64,000 nucleotides of DNA from Mycobacterium sp. BK086 (GCA_004362315.1 SNWL01000005.1:248001-312000), one strand, 5' to 3'; shown: positions 25,277 to 34,679, counted from the first letter of the stretch. Translations and numbers: made by a program. Notes: generated by a model from the sequence alone, not told the origin.

Positions 25277-26172
25277 AGCGCCTCCCGCACACACTGACGA
25301 AGCCAGCGATGCGCACCGTCGGCATCGTGGCGAGGATGCCATGCCATGCTGATCGTCAACGGTGGGAGATCGAGCGGGATCGCAAAAGTGTTGAGGTTCA
25401 ACGCCTCTATCGCGTAGCGCCCCAGCCCGGCCGGCATCATGGCGACGAGATCGCTACTGCGGACGAGGAACAGGCCGCCCGCCGGGGTGGGGGCGCAGAC
25501 AGCGACGCGGCGTTGCAGGCCGTGTTCGGCGAGCAATTCGTCGACCGGCCCGCGCAGCCGTCCCCGGCGCGAGAACACGACGTGCTCGGCATCGGCGTAA
25601 CGCTTGACGGTGACGCGCCGCTTCACCAGTGGATGTCCGGCCCGCACGACACCGATCATGCGGTCGGTGACCAGATCCTCGACCCGGATCTCTGGGTCGA
25701 CATGACTGGTCTGGCCCACCTCGAGGTCGACACTGCCGTCACGCAACGAGTGGGTGTCCTCGTGGCTCTCGCCGACGAAGCGCAGCACCACGTCGGGTGC
25801 TTCGGCCCGTACGCGTGTCAGGAGCCGCTCGGCGACCGTGCTGAGCATGCCGATATCGCCGATCTGCAACGAGAACGTGCGTGACAACCGACGTGGCTCG
25901 ATGGCCTTGGGTGATGCGAAAAGCGTTCGGGCACGGTCGATCACGTCGCGCACGTCGGCCTGCATCGCCAAGGCGCGGGGAGTGGGGACCATCTGCCGGC
26001 CGGCCCGCACCAGCACGGGATCGTCCAGCTTGCGCCGTAGCCGCCCCAGTGTGCGACTCATCGCGGGCGCCGAGGTATGCAGACGTTCGGCGGCCAGACC
26101 GACGCTGCGCAGCTCGAGCAGCGCATCGAGCGCCAGCAGCAGGTTCATGTCGAGGTCGTTCGTGGATTCCAT
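25273..26172 (-). CDS. LysR family transcriptional regulator
   Basis: A 299-residue regulator. The N-terminal HTH is MNLLLALDALLELRSVGLAAERLHTSAPAMSRTLGRLRRKLDDPVLVR, followed by the linker helix and a periplasmic-binding-like effector domain. It is closest in style to the NodD/PcpR/LeuO-like group (MNLL.ALDALLEE). It is transcribed away from an O-methyltransferase gene with 66 bases between them, and two inverted repeats lie in that gap. It is likely to control the methyltransferase. Confidence 0.93.
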   Translation of the reverse strand: MESTNDLDMNLLLALDALLELRSVGLAAERLHTSAPAMSRTLGRLRRKLDDPVLVRAGRQMVPTPRALAMQADVRDVIDRARTLFASPKAIEPRRLSRTFSLQIGDIGMLSTVAERLLTRVRAEAPDVVLRFVGESHEDTHSLRDGSVDLEVGQTSHVDPEIRVEDLVTDRMIGVVRAGHPLVKRRVTVKRYADAEHVVFSRRGRLRGPVDELLAEHGLQRRVAVCAPTPAGGLFLVRSSDLVAMMPAGLGRYAIEALNLNTFAIPLDLPPLTISMAWHPRHDADGAHRWLRQCVREAL

Positions 26173-26176
26173 TTCA

Positions 26177-26232
26177 GATAATCCCTACTTATCAATGATG
26201 CACTGGAGGTAATCCAGAATCGAGCATACGTT
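26177..26232 (+). promoter_or_regulatory. LysR-type binding region and leaderless promoter of the O-methyltransferase
   Basis: Two inverted repeats stand in tandem. GATAA-N7-TTATC (26177-26193) has the T-N11-A layout of LysR sites, and CTGGA-N5-TCCAG is at 26203-26217. A TACGTT hexamer (26227-26232) ends 6 bases before the methyltransferase ATG. That spacing is the mycobacterial leaderless arrangement (TANNNT at -10). The second repeat then covers the -35 region, where an activator would touch RNA polymerase. Confidence 0.45.
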
Positions 26233-26238
26233 GAGTTC

Positions 26239-26907
26239 ATGACAAACTCCCTCACAACCCCTGCGGTTTCCGTTGTCCTGCAACGCCTTCTGTCGAGCGA
26301 ACAGGCGGGTGACGAGGCCGCCGTCGCGGCGGTGCTCGACGCGCCGCACTCGCCGTGGGATCTCGATGCCGGCCAGCGTGCTGACGTGTTCAAGGACGTC
26401 TACATGTCCGTCTCCGGTGCGGGCGGGCAGCTGCTCTACCTGTTGGCCAGGGCGACGGGGGCACGCAACGTCGTCGAATACGGCACCTCATTCGGGGTGT
26501 CCACGATCCACCTCGCGAGCGCGGTCCGCGACAACGGCGGTGGCACCGTCATCACCACCGAGATGCAGAGGGGCAAGGCCGACGCCGCGCTGGGCAACTT
26601 CGCCGATGCCGGCGTCGCCGATCTGATCGAGCTGCGCTTCGGCGACGCCCGCGAGACGCTGGCCGAACTGCCATCTGTGCCGGACCTGGTGCTGCTGGAC
26701 GGCTGGCCCGATCTGGCGCTCGATGTCCTGCGGGTGCTCGAGCCGAACCTGCGGGCAGGCACCTTGGTCCTGATCGACGACGTGACCGCCGACTTCGGCC
26801 GCGATGTGCACGGGGCGCTGCTGGCCTATCTCGGGGATGAAGCCAATGGGTACGCGACGATGACGGTGCCGATCGGCGACGGCATTCAAATTGCCGTCCG
26901 ACTGTGA
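26239..26907 (+). CDS. O-methyltransferase (class I SAM-dependent)
   Basis: A 222-residue SAM methyltransferase of the catechol/caffeoyl-CoA O-methyltransferase-like group. SAM motif I is NVVEYGTSFGVSTIHLASAV, then GTVITTEMQRGKADAALGNFADAG (ribose-binding Glu), LIELRFGDARETLAEL, and VLLDGWPDLALDVLRVLEPNL with metal-site type Asp residues. No Shine-Dalgarno is seen; the -10-like TACGTT 6 bases before ATG suggests a leaderless mRNA. It is probably controlled by the divergent LysR protein. The acceptor substrate is unknown. Confidence 0.88.
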   Translation: MTNSLTTPAVSVVLQRLLSSEQAGDEAAVAAVLDAPHSPWDLDAGQRADVFKDVYMSVSGAGGQLLYLLARATGARNVVEYGTSFGVSTIHLASAVRDNGGGTVITTEMQRGKADAALGNFADAGVADLIELRFGDARETLAELPSVPDLVLLDGWPDLALDVLRVLEPNLRAGTLVLIDDVTADFGRDVHGALLAYLGDEANGYATMTVPIGDGIQIAVRL

Positions 26908-26913
26908 AGAGAG

Positions 26914-26999
26914 TGTCCGAGGGGGGACTTGAACCCCCACGCCCGTTAATAGGGCACTAGCACCTCAAGCTAGCGCGTCTGCCATTCCGCCACTCGGAC
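26914..26999 (-). tRNA. tRNA-Leu (anticodon GAG)
   Basis: The minus strand folds as an 86-base cloverleaf with a long class II variable arm. The acceptor stem GTCCGAG pairs with CTCGGAC, with discriminator A at 26914. The anticodon loop CTTGAGG puts GAG at 26966-26964, reading CUC/CUU Leu codons. The T arm is GGGGG-TTCAAGT-CCCCC. CCA is not encoded. It lies just after the methyltransferase gene on the opposite strand. Confidence 0.97.
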
Positions 27000-27071
27000 C
27001 TTCCCCTGAAGACCAGCCCAGGGGCGCTTAAGGCTAACGGATCGAGCACTCCAGTCCCAAATGAGGCCGGC

Positions 27072-27761
27072 TCAGGCGCTCGGCAGCCGTCCGGCGATCT
27101 GCCCGGCGATCGCACTCGCCGCCGCTGTGGGCCCGTTCAAGCTGCATGCCTCGACATCGACCGCGACATTGCTGTGCACGGTCAGCGCCCGCTGGCAGTC
27201 CCACTTCATCGGGCTCTGCTGCACCCGCGACACCGCCAGCACGTTGTTGTCGGTGCTGGTCTGGCCGACCGACCACACCTGGGGCGGACCGATCGGCTGG
27301 GCGTAATCCAGCTGCCGGTTCGAGCAGGCCGCCCAGCCCTGCTGCGACGCGGTGAAGAAATCGGCCGCCGCCTGCGCGCTGGGGAAGGCCACCACCGCCT
27401 GCACGGCATAGTGCGACCACTCCTGCGACGTCGGCGGGTCGCGCAGCACCTGGCCGTGCACGGCCGTCGACCCGCTGCTCGCATACACACCCTGCTGGGC
27501 GGCACCGGCAATGGCCAGGCAATTCACGTCGGCGAAGTGCGCGCTGTCGTTCCAGGCCTTGTTCACATCGGTGGTGACGACCACGTCGTCGCTCGACAGC
27601 GCCGCACCGACGTCGGGAGCCGACAGCAGCAGGGTCGGCAGGGCATCCGGGCTGGTCAGCGGTGCCGGGGAGGTGGGCATCGCGGTCCCCGCCGTGATCG
27701 CTGAACAGCCGCTGACCGACAGGCACAGCGCCGCGGCGATCAAGGGGAGGCGGGGGGTCAC
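27072..27761 (-). CDS. Lipoprotein with PknH-like extracellular sensor domain
   Basis: A 229-residue exported lipoprotein (lipobox VSGC) with a PknH_C-like sensor domain. It has a lipoprotein spacer rich in Pro, Ser and Thr, then ADVNCLAIAGAAQQGVYASSG, QAVVAFPSAQAAADFFTASQQGWAACSNRQL, and WDCQRALTVHSNVAVDVEACSL. Four mature cysteines could make two disulfides, as in the PknH sensor domain. These free-standing mycobacterial proteins are thought to bind a ligand in the envelope. GTG 27761 is used; a TTG at 27773 would add four residues. Confidence 0.87.
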   Translation of the reverse strand: MTPRLPLIAAALCLSVSGCSAITAGTAMPTSPAPLTSPDALPTLLLSAPDVGAALSSDDVVVTTDVNKAWNDSAHFADVNCLAIAGAAQQGVYASSGSTAVHGQVLRDPPTSQEWSHYAVQAVVAFPSAQAAADFFTASQQGWAACSNRQLDYAQPIGPPQVWSVGQTSTDNNVLAVSRVQQSPMKWDCQRALTVHSNVAVDVEACSLNGPTAAASAIAGQIAGRLPSA

Positions 27762-27875
27762 CCGGTAAATCAAACCCTATATCGGCGTGTTGCGCGAGTG
27801 GTTGAAGGGAATCTTGTGATAATGCGCGACCTCCACTCCCGCAACGCCGAGCAGCCAGTGGTAGGAAAGGGGACT

Positions 27876-29201
27876 GTGACAGAACCTCAGGACGAAGTGG
27901 TCGATCTCGTCAGCGCCCTCATCCGGTTCGACACCTCCAACACCGGTGACCTGGCCACCACCAAGGGCGAAGCGGAATGTGCCCTCTGGGTCGCCGAGCA
28001 GCTCAGCGCGGTCGGGTACACATGCGAGTACGTCGAGTCCGGTGCGCCGGGCCGGGGCAACGTCTTCGCCCGCCTGCCCGGGGCCGACCGCACCCGCGGC
28101 GCCCTGCTGATCCACGGCCATCTCGACGTCGTTCCCGCCGAGCCGGCCGACTGGAGTGTGCACCCGTTCTCCGGCGCTGTCGCCGATGGCTATGTGTGGG
28201 GCCGCGGCGCGGTCGACATGAAGGACATGTGCGGCATGATGATCGCCGTCGCCCGGCACTTCAAACGGGCCGGCATCGTCCCGCCGCGGGATTTGGTTTT
28301 CGCCTTCGTCGCCGACGAGGAGCACGGCGGCACCTACGGCGCCCAGTGGTTGGTGGACAACCGGCCCGACCTCTTCGAGGGCATCACCGAGGCCATCGGC
28401 GAGGTCGGCGGCTTCTCACTCACGGTGCCACACAAGGACGGTGGCGAGCGCCGGCTCTACCTGATCGAGACCGCCGAAAAAGGCCTGTCGTGGATGCGGC
28501 TGACCGCCCGTGGCCGGGCCGGTCACGGCTCGATGGTGCACGACGACAACGCCGTCACCGCCGTCGCCGAAGCCGTTGCCCGCCTGGGTCGTCACCAATT
28601 CCCGTTGGTGCTCACCGATTCCGTGGAGCAGTTCCTTACCGCAATCGCCGAGGAGACCGGTTACAGCTTCGACCCGGCCTCGCCGGATCTCGAAGGGACG
28701 ATCGCCAAACTGGGTGGCATCGCCCGCATCGTCGGTGCGACGCTCCGAGACACCGCCAACCCGACCATGCTCAAGGCCGGCTACAAGGCCAACGTCATCC
28801 CGCAGACCGCCGAGGCCGTGATCGACTGCCGGGTGCTGCCCGGGCGTAAGGAGGCGTTCGAGCGGGAGATCGACGAACTGATCGGTCCCGACGTCACCCG
28901 GTCCTGGGAGCGCGACCTGCCGTCGTACGAGACGACGTTCGACGGCGACCTGGTGGACGCGATGAACGACGCACTGCTCGCGGTCGATCCGGAAGCCCGC
29001 ACCGTGCCCTACATGCTGTCCGGCGGTACCGATGCGAAAGCCTTTGCTCGCCTTGGTATTCGCTGCTTCGGATTCATCCCGCTGAGGCTGCCGCCGGAGC
29101 TGGATTTCGCCGCGCTGTTCCACGGCATCGACGAACGGGTGCCGGTGGACGCACTGCAGTTCGGCGTGAAAGTGCTCGAACACTTCTTGAAGAACTGCTG
29201 A
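27876..29201 (+). CDS. M20 family metallopeptidase (DapE/ArgE-like, Rv2141c orthologue)
   Basis: A 441-residue zinc amidohydrolase annotated in M. tuberculosis as dapE2. Metal ligands and catalytic residues are visible: His82-x-Asp84 in IHGHLDVVP, bridging Asp114 in GAVDMKD, and general base Glu148 with ligand Glu149 in ADEEHGG. The GRAGHGSMVHDDNAV dimerisation domain and LSGGTDAKAF follow. The substrate is probably an N-acyl amino acid or small peptide; succinyl-diaminopimelate is not proven. The start GTG 27876 has GGAAAGGGG 4-5 bases upstream, so the in-frame ATGs further up are rejected. Confidence 0.92.
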   Translation: MTEPQDEVVDLVSALIRFDTSNTGDLATTKGEAECALWVAEQLSAVGYTCEYVESGAPGRGNVFARLPGADRTRGALLIHGHLDVVPAEPADWSVHPFSGAVADGYVWGRGAVDMKDMCGMMIAVARHFKRAGIVPPRDLVFAFVADEEHGGTYGAQWLVDNRPDLFEGITEAIGEVGGFSLTVPHKDGGERRLYLIETAEKGLSWMRLTARGRAGHGSMVHDDNAVTAVAEAVARLGRHQFPLVLTDSVEQFLTAIAEETGYSFDPASPDLEGTIAKLGGIARIVGATLRDTANPTMLKAGYKANVIPQTAEAVIDCRVLPGRKEAFEREIDELIGPDVTRSWERDLPSYETTFDGDLVDAMNDALLAVDPEARTVPYMLSGGTDAKAFARLGIRCFGFIPLRLPPELDFAALFHGIDERVPVDALQFGVKVLEHFLKNC

Positions 29202-29225
29202 CACACACGAAAGGAAGCCCGTCAC

Positions 29226-29756
29226 ATGGCATTTCCCTACAACCCCTACGAATTCCTCCCCGAACTGCCCGGTTTCACGCTGACCAGTACCGATTTCGAA
29301 GACGGTCAGCCGTGGAAGAACGCTCAGGTCAGCGGCATCATGGGCGCCGGTGGTGAGGACGTCTCGCCGCAGCTGAGCTGGTCGGGCTTCCCGGAGGAGA
29401 CCCGCAGCTTCGCCGTCACCGTCTACGACCCGGATGCTCCCACCGCGTCCGGCTTCTGGCACTGGGCGGTGGCCAACCTGCCCGCCACGGTGACCGAGCT
29501 GCCATCCGGCGTCGGTGACGGTTCTCTGCTGCCCGGCGATGCTCTGACCCTCGTCAACGACGCCGGCATCCGCCGCTTCCTCGGCGCCGCACCGCCGCAG
29601 GGTCACGGCTATCACCGTTACTACGTGGCCGTGCACGCCCTCAAGGTGGAGAAGCTGGAGCTCACCGAGGACGCCAGCCCCGCCTACCTCGGGTTCAACC
29701 TGTTCATGAATGCGATTGCGCGCGCGGTCATTCACGGCACTTACGAGCAAAATTAG
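29226..29756 (+). CDS. YbhB/YbcL phosphatidylethanolamine-binding (PEBP) family protein
   Basis: A 176-residue PEBP-fold protein, orthologous by sequence and position to Rv2140c (TB18.6). The ligand-site motifs are [20 protein letters not shown] and [14 protein letters not shown]. The family binds phosphate or acetate-like anions; bacterial members have been proposed as protease or kinase modulators. AAAGGAAG precedes the ATG, 24 bases after the peptidase gene. Its 3' end overlaps the next gene by 47 bases. Confidence 0.95.
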   Translation: MAFPYNPYEFLPELPGFTLTSTDFEDGQPWKNAQVSGIMGAGGEDVSPQLSWSGFPEETRSFAVTVYDPDAPTASGFWHWAVANLPATVTELPSGVGDGSLLPGDALTLVNDAGIRRFLGAAPPQGHGYHRYYVAVHALKVEKLELTEDASPAYLGFNLFMNAIARAVIHGTYEQN

Positions 29757-31230
29757 GGCCGTCGCCGCGCTGGCCGCCATGGTGTTGGTGGCCGGCTGCA
29801 GCACGGCAATCGACGGGAAGCCCCAGGCGACGACACCCGCGCTGGGGCCACCGGCGCCGGTGGCGTGGTCGCCATGCCGCACGGCCGGTGCCGAATGCGG
29901 TGCGGTCGAGGTCCCCGTCGACTACTCCGAGGACCACGGCCCCGTCGCGCGTTTGGCTCTGGTCCGCTTTCCGGCGACCGGCCAGAAGATCGGCTCGCTG
30001 GTCGTCAATCCTGGCGGCCCCGGCGTGTCCGGCGTCGACGCCGCGGTCAAGCTGGTGAATTCGCTGCCGCCGCAAGTCCGTCAGCGGTTCGATTTCGTCG
30101 GATTCGACCCACGCGGCATCGGTGCGTCTACTCCGGCGCTGTGGTGCAACTCCGATGCGGACAACGATGCGAACCGTGCCGACCCGCAGGTCGACTACAG
30201 CCCTTCGGGTGTCGAGCACATCGAGAACCTCCAAAAGCAGTTCGCCCAGCGCTGTTTGGACAAAATGGGCGTGGATTTCCTGGCCAATGTCGGCACGCTC
30301 AACGTCGCCCGAGACCTGGACCGGATCCGGATGGCGCTGGGTGACGAGAAGCTGACGTATCTGGGCTACTCGTACGGCACCGACATCGGATCGACCTATG
30401 CCGAGGCCTACCCGGACAAGGTGCGGGCGATGATCCTCGACGGCGCCGTCGACCCCAATGCCGATCCGCTGCAGGCCGGCATCGACCAGGCGGCCGCCTT
30501 CCAGAAGGCGTTCAACGATTACGTAGCCGACTGCATCAACAGCGGCAATTGCCCGCTCGGAGATGACCCCGCCAAAGCCGTCGACGCCTACCACCGCCTG
30601 GTTGACCCGCTGGTGGCCGATCCTGCTCCCACACTTCATGACCGCGAACTGGGTTACAGCGACGCGATCACCGGCACGCTGTTCGCGCTGTACTCGCCGA
30701 CGATGTGGTCGACTCTGTCCTACGGACTGTCCGAGCTGGCCCAGGGCAGGGGCGACGTCCTGCTCAAGCTGGCCGACGCATACTGGAGCCGCGACAGCCA
30801 CGGCCACTATACGAACGCCAATGACGTTCAGAACGCCGTCAATTGCGTCGACGCACCACCCAACGCCGACCGGGCGAAGGCCGTCGATCAAGACCGGCAG
30901 CTGCGTCAGGTGGCACCCTTCGCCACGTATGGACCCTTCACCGGCAATGCGCCCCTTGGCATTTGCGCGTTCTGGCCAGCGCCGCCATCGAGTGGGCCGC
31001 ACGTCGTGTCCGCGCCCGGCCTTCCGCCGGTGTTGGTGGTCTCCACCACGCACGATCCGGCGACGCCGTACCAGTCGGGTGTCGAGCTGGCCAGGGATCT
31101 CGGAGGCGTGCTCTTGACGTTCGACGGCACACAACACACGGTGGTGTTTCACGGTGAAACGTGCGTCGACAACTACGCGACGGCCTACCTGATCGATCTT
31201 GCCCTGCCGCCCAAGGATTCTCGATGCTGA
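29710..31230 (+). CDS. Secreted alpha/beta-hydrolase with TAP-like C-terminal domain
   Basis: A 506-residue exported lipoprotein (lipobox VAGC) of the tripeptidyl aminopeptidase/SlpD-type family, related to mycobacterial CaeA/Hip1 proteins. The triad is Ser221 in LGYSYGTD, Asp449 in TTHDPATP and His476 in GTQHTVVF. The oxyanion loop is [11 protein letters not shown]. It probably cleaves peptides or esters in the envelope. ATG 29710 lies inside the PEBP gene but is needed for a full signal peptide (basic MRLRAR plus a hydrophobic core). Confidence 0.9.
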   Translation: MRLRARSFTALTSKIRAVAALAAMVLVAGCSTAIDGKPQATTPALGPPAPVAWSPCRTAGAECGAVEVPVDYSEDHGPVARLALVRFPATGQKIGSLVVNPGGPGVSGVDAAVKLVNSLPPQVRQRFDFVGFDPRGIGASTPALWCNSDADNDANRADPQVDYSPSGVEHIENLQKQFAQRCLDKMGVDFLANVGTLNVARDLDRIRMALGDEKLTYLGYSYGTDIGSTYAEAYPDKVRAMILDGAVDPNADPLQAGIDQAAAFQKAFNDYVADCINSGNCPLGDDPAKAVDAYHRLVDPLVADPAPTLHDRELGYSDAITGTLFALYSPTMWSTLSYGLSELAQGRGDVLLKLADAYWSRDSHGHYTNANDVQNAVNCVDAPPNADRAKAVDQDRQLRQVAPFATYGPFTGNAPLGICAFWPAPPSSGPHVVSAPGLPPVLVVSTTHDPATPYQSGVELARDLGGVLLTFDGTQHTVVFHGETCVDNYATAYLIDLALPPKDSRC

Positions 31231-32231
31231 AAGCTCTCGCGCTGCTGGTTGCGGTGGCCTGCGTGGCCGGATGTAGTTCAGAGACAAGCCCGTCGCCGTC
31301 AGCCGATGTGCAGAGCTACACCGTGCCGTGGGTGGGATCCCCGGACTTCGCCAACCTGCGGCGCACACTCAAGGTCGAGGCCTCGGTCAACGGTGGCGCG
31401 GCATCGCCGTTCACCGTCGACACGGGGTCGGTGGGCGTCGTCGTGCCCGCCTCGGAGGTGCCCAACATTCCTGCGGGTGCCCCACCCGGAACCCTGACCT
31501 ACAGCTCCAGCGGGCTGCAGCTCACCGGGGTGTGGGCGACGGTTCCGGTTCGGTTTCCGGGCGCCGTCAACGCCACGGGCGCCACCGTCGCCGCCGAGAC
31601 AACGGTTCCGGTACTGGCCGTGACGAGCTCGAAATGCCTTGGCGGTGGCGTCAACTCACACAATTGCACCGGCGATATTCCGCACATGATGGGCGTTGGG
31701 TTCGGCCGTGGCGACAACCGGCCGCCGACCTACAACCCGTTGTTGAACCTCACCGAGATGGCGGCGGGCACCATGCGGCGCGGGTACGTCATCGGCCGCG
31801 GTGGACTGTCGCTGGGCCTGACGGACACGAACACCACGGGCGCGTGGAGCAAGCAGCAGCTGACAAACGCCGGGCCGCCGAAAGAGGGCGCCCACAACGA
31901 CTGGATGACGCCGATGGGCGGCTTTCAATTGGGTTCCGGCCCCAGGTATTCCGGCAAGGTACTGATCGACACCGGCCTGCTGGACATGATCGTCGAGGGC
32001 GATGGTCTTCCGTCGAGCGGGACTGTGCCCGCGGGCACCCCGATGACGATCGACGTGGGCGAGCTGCACTACAGCTTCGTGGTGGGGGACGGCGCTGCCC
32101 AGACGCCGATCGGTGTGCATCACGCGAAGGCGGCGAACGGCACCTTTGTGAACACGGGCCTGCGGGCGCTGGGCCACTACGACCTGCTGTACGACGCCGA
32201 CGCCGGACAGTTCGGGCTGCGGCCGAACTAG
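31224..32231 (+). CDS. Lipoprotein with two-lobed aspartic-protease-like domain (PecA-type)
   Basis: A 335-residue lipoprotein (lipobox VAGC, Cys17). Two aspartic protease signatures are present: Asp66-Thr-Gly-Ser in [18 protein letters not shown] and Asp249-Thr-Gly in [16 protein letters not shown], one per lobe. Blocks such as [48 protein letters not shown] and [27 protein letters not shown] resemble the protease domain of PE_PGRS35/PecA and PE_PGRS16. Here it is attached to a lipid anchor and not to a PE domain. The gene overlaps the hydrolase gene by 7 bases. The protease call is inferred from motifs. Confidence 0.82.
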   Translation: MLKALALLVAVACVAGCSSETSPSPSADVQSYTVPWVGSPDFANLRRTLKVEASVNGGAASPFTVDTGSVGVVVPASEVPNIPAGAPPGTLTYSSSGLQLTGVWATVPVRFPGAVNATGATVAAETTVPVLAVTSSKCLGGGVNSHNCTGDIPHMMGVGFGRGDNRPPTYNPLLNLTEMAAGTMRRGYVIGRGGLSLGLTDTNTTGAWSKQQLTNAGPPKEGAHNDWMTPMGGFQLGSGPRYSGKVLIDTGLLDMIVEGDGLPSSGTVPAGTPMTIDVGELHYSFVVGDGAAQTPIGVHHAKAANGTFVNTGLRALGHYDLLYDADAGQFGLRPN

Positions 32232-33295
32232 CGCTCGACGGCCGATCCGACTGCCTCGGCCAGCGAACTGAAGCCGCCCGCATGCAGCCGCGCGGCGATG
32301 CCGTCGTGAATCTCCTTGGCCCACAAGCCACCGCCGTAGATGAACCCCGTATAGCCCTGCAGCAGTGCGGCGCCGGCGGTGATCCGTTCCCAGGCGTCGT
32401 CGGCGGTCTCGATGCCGCCGACACTGATCAGCACGAGGTCGGTGCCCACCCGCGTGTACAGCCGGCGCAGGATCTCCAGCGACCGTTGCGCGACAGGGGG
32501 TCCCGAGATCCCGCCGGACCCGAGGTCGTCCACCCCGGGTGTCCGAAGGCCGGCCCGCGAGATCGTGGTGTTGGTCGCGACAATTCCGGCGAGTCCGAGT
32601 TCGACGGCCAGGTCGGCGACGGCATCGACGTCGTCGTCGGACAGGTCGGGGGCGATCTTCACCAGCACGGGCGTCGTGGTCTCTTCCAGCACGGCCGACA
32701 GGATCGGGCGCAGGGATTCCACGGCTTGCAGGTCGCGCAACCCGGGGGTGTTGGGGGAACTGACGTTGACCACGACATAGTCGGCCAGCGGGCCGAGTAG
32801 CCGTGCGCTGGCGCGGTAATCATCGGCGGCCAGCTCGGGTGGAGTGACCTTCGACTTGCCGATGTTCACCCCGACGGGGGCCTCTGGCCGGTTGCGTGCC
32901 AACTGCAGCGCCAGCTGTCCTGCGCCGTGGTTGTTGAACCCCATCCGGTTGAGCAATCCCCGGTCTTCGGGCAGTCGGAACAGCCGCGGTTGGGGATTTC
33001 CCGGTTGTGGCTGGGCGGTCACGGTGCCCACTTCGGCATAGCCGAATCCCAATGCGCCCCAGGTGTTCAGGCCCAGCCCGTCCTTGTCGAACCCGGCGGC
33101 CAGGCCGAGCGGGCCGGGGAACCGCACTCCGAACACCGTGCTGGCCAGCACCGGATCCTGCGGTGCGAGCCTGCGGCGCAACGCCCGTCGCGTCAGCTCG
33201 GTGGCCGTCGCGGCACGCAGCGTGCCGAACACCAGCGTGTGGATCCGTTCGGCGGGCACCAGGAAGAAGGCCCGCCGCAGCGCGGCGTATATCAC
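32228..33295 (-). CDS. pyrD: Dihydroorotate dehydrogenase, class 2 (quinone)
   Basis: A 355-residue membrane-associated flavoenzyme for the fourth step of UMP synthesis, oxidising dihydroorotate with quinone. An N-terminal amphipathic helix ([23 protein letters not shown]) replaces the class 1 start. FMN and catalytic blocks are [55 protein letters not shown] (class 2 Ser base), GGISGPPV and [23 protein letters not shown]. It is orthologous to Rv2139. It follows a DUF5703 gene with a 4-base overlap. Confidence 0.97.
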   Translation of the reverse strand: MIYAALRRAFFLVPAERIHTLVFGTLRAATATELTRRALRRRLAPQDPVLASTVFGVRFPGPLGLAAGFDKDGLGLNTWGALGFGYAEVGTVTAQPQPGNPQPRLFRLPEDRGLLNRMGFNNHGAGQLALQLARNRPEAPVGVNIGKSKVTPPELAADDYRASARLLGPLADYVVVNVSSPNTPGLRDLQAVESLRPILSAVLEETTTPVLVKIAPDLSDDDVDAVADLAVELGLAGIVATNTTISRAGLRTPGVDDLGSGGISGPPVAQRSLEILRRLYTRVGTDLVLISVGGIETADDAWERITAGAALLQGYTGFIYGGGLWAKEIHDGIAARLHAGGFSSLAEAVGSAVER

Positions 33296-33543
33296 AGGCC
33301 CGGCTGGTCCGCGGTGTTGCTGACCCGGGATTTCTTACGCCGCAAGAGAACTCGTCGACTTCCGTCGGTGTACAGACGCACTCTGGTCAGCTCCCAGCCG
33401 CGGTATTCGGCCTCGATCGACAGTCGTGTCGAGGCGCTGATTCTGGTCACATCCGGCGGCAGCCGAAGGGGGATCCATTCGTAGTCGTCGGACAGTTCGT
33501 TTTCCCAGCTCGCCGGCATCCGGCCCCGGTGTGCCGCACTCAC
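33292..33543 (-). CDS. DUF5703-like small protein
   Basis: An 83-residue basic cytoplasmic protein without a signal peptide. The core is [59 protein letters not shown], a compact beta-rich actinobacterial protein of unknown function. GTG 33543 is chosen because it overlaps the lppL stop as GTGA; ATG 33519 is the alternative. The 3' end overlaps pyrD, so lppL, this gene and pyrD probably form one transcript. Confidence 0.75.
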   Translation of the reverse strand: MSAAHRGRMPASWENELSDDYEWIPLRLPPDVTRISASTRLSIEAEYRGWELTRVRLYTDGSRRVLLRRKKSRVSNTADQPGL

Positions 33544-34571
33544 CGGGCACCGGCCGCGTTGCGGATCACCTGCACACCGGCACCCGTTGCCGACACGACA
33601 TACAAGGTGTCGGACGTGTCGTCGAAAGCCAGCGAGTTCGGTTGCTGCACGGTCGGGTAACGCACCTTCTCCACGGGAATACCAGTCGTCAAATCGTAAC
33701 CAACAACCATATTCGCCGCGGTCTGAGAAACCCATGCCAAATTGCGTGATCCCGCCAACCCGTAGGGCGCCTGCGGAACCGGGTAGGCCTGCCGTTCGAT
33801 CAGCGGGTCGACACCGAACACCAGCAGCTGCCCGCCGCGGGTATCGGCCACCAGGACGCGGCCCATCGGATCGGCCGCCAGCGTGGTGGCCCCCACCCCC
33901 GCGCGCAGCGACAGCTGGGTGCGCCCGTCGCTGTTCAGCGAGGTCACCGATGTCTGCCCACGGTCCAGGACGACGGCATTGTTCCCCTCGGTGACGATCG
34001 CATCCACGCGGGCGAAGATCTTCACCTTCTCGGCTACCGCGGTCTCCGAACCCAGCGTGTACGCGGTGCCGTCGGCGCTGCCGAGGACCAGCCGTCCGTC
34101 GGCGCGCCGGGCGATCGCGGTGAAATCGGTGTCGGTCTCGCCGGTGACGGACACCGGCGTCGCCGCGCCGGCCGCCAGATCGACGGTGACATAACCACCG
34201 CGGGTGGACAGGTATGCGGCGCCCTGGCCGTCACCGGTCAGAGCCGTCGCCGGGCCGGGCAAGGTGAGCTCGCGGGTGCCACCCGAGGCGGCGAACAAGG
34301 CCAGCGTCGCGGGCGATTGCGGGTCGGTGCCGGGGGACAGGACCGCCAATGACCCGGTGCGTCCGTCGAAGATCGCCGCTTGCGGACGGCCGCCCAGCGG
34401 CAACAACTCGCCGGCCGGTCGGGTGCCGGGCGGGGGAGAAACCGCGGGCGTGGCGGGCTCGATCGTCGGCGGCGGCGCGGTCAGCGGATTGGACGAACAT
34501 CCGGTCGCGAGCACCGCAAACGTCAACAACACGACGGCCGACCTGCGTAAACCGTTTCTGTTTACAAGCAT
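33540..34571 (-). CDS. lppL: LppL-like lipoprotein with YncE-type beta-propeller
   Basis: A 343-residue lipoprotein (MLVNRNGLRRSAVVLLTFAVLATGC, lipobox ATGC). After a Pro-rich spacer come repeated beta-propeller blades with turns such as GDGQGAAYLSTRGGYVTVDLAAG, ADPMGRVLVADTRGGQLLVFGVDP, SRNLAWVSQTAANMVVGYDLTTG and NSLAFDDTSDTLYVVSATGAGVQVI. It corresponds to M. tuberculosis lppL (Rv2138) by position beside pyrD. It is probably an envelope protein-binding or ligand-binding scaffold with no enzyme motif. ATG 34571 fits the signal peptide; a TTG 10 codons earlier is unlikely. Confidence 0.87.
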   Translation of the reverse strand: MLVNRNGLRRSAVVLLTFAVLATGCSSNPLTAPPPTIEPATPAVSPPPGTRPAGELLPLGGRPQAAIFDGRTGSLAVLSPGTDPQSPATLALFAASGGTRELTLPGPATALTGDGQGAAYLSTRGGYVTVDLAAGAATPVSVTGETDTDFTAIARRADGRLVLGSADGTAYTLGSETAVAEKVKIFARVDAIVTEGNNAVVLDRGQTSVTSLNSDGRTQLSLRAGVGATTLAADPMGRVLVADTRGGQLLVFGVDPLIERQAYPVPQAPYGLAGSRNLAWVSQTAANMVVGYDLTTGIPVEKVRYPTVQQPNSLAFDDTSDTLYVVSATGAGVQVIRNAAGAR

Positions 34572-34655
34572 TGGCAGTGGGTAGCCCTCGGGTGTGTTCA
34601 AGATCAGGCGATCGTGTCGCCCTCTGTCGATCAGGAATTCTAGAGGCGTGGAGGA

Positions 34656-34679
34656 AAGACAATTTGACGTCTTTGTCTT
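34656..34679. repeat. Inverted repeat between lppL and the 34713 gene
   Basis: AAGACAA (34656-34662) is mirrored by TTGTCTT (34673-34679), with a central GACGTC palindrome at 34666-34671. It lies in the divergent gap, upstream of the -10-like TATGGT at 34701. It could be an operator for one or both genes; no regulator is identified. Confidence 0.35.

Noticed and set aside
26914-26999. tRNA-Leu as an integration site of a mobile island
   Set aside because: No integrase gene or duplicated tRNA 3' end was found in the window.
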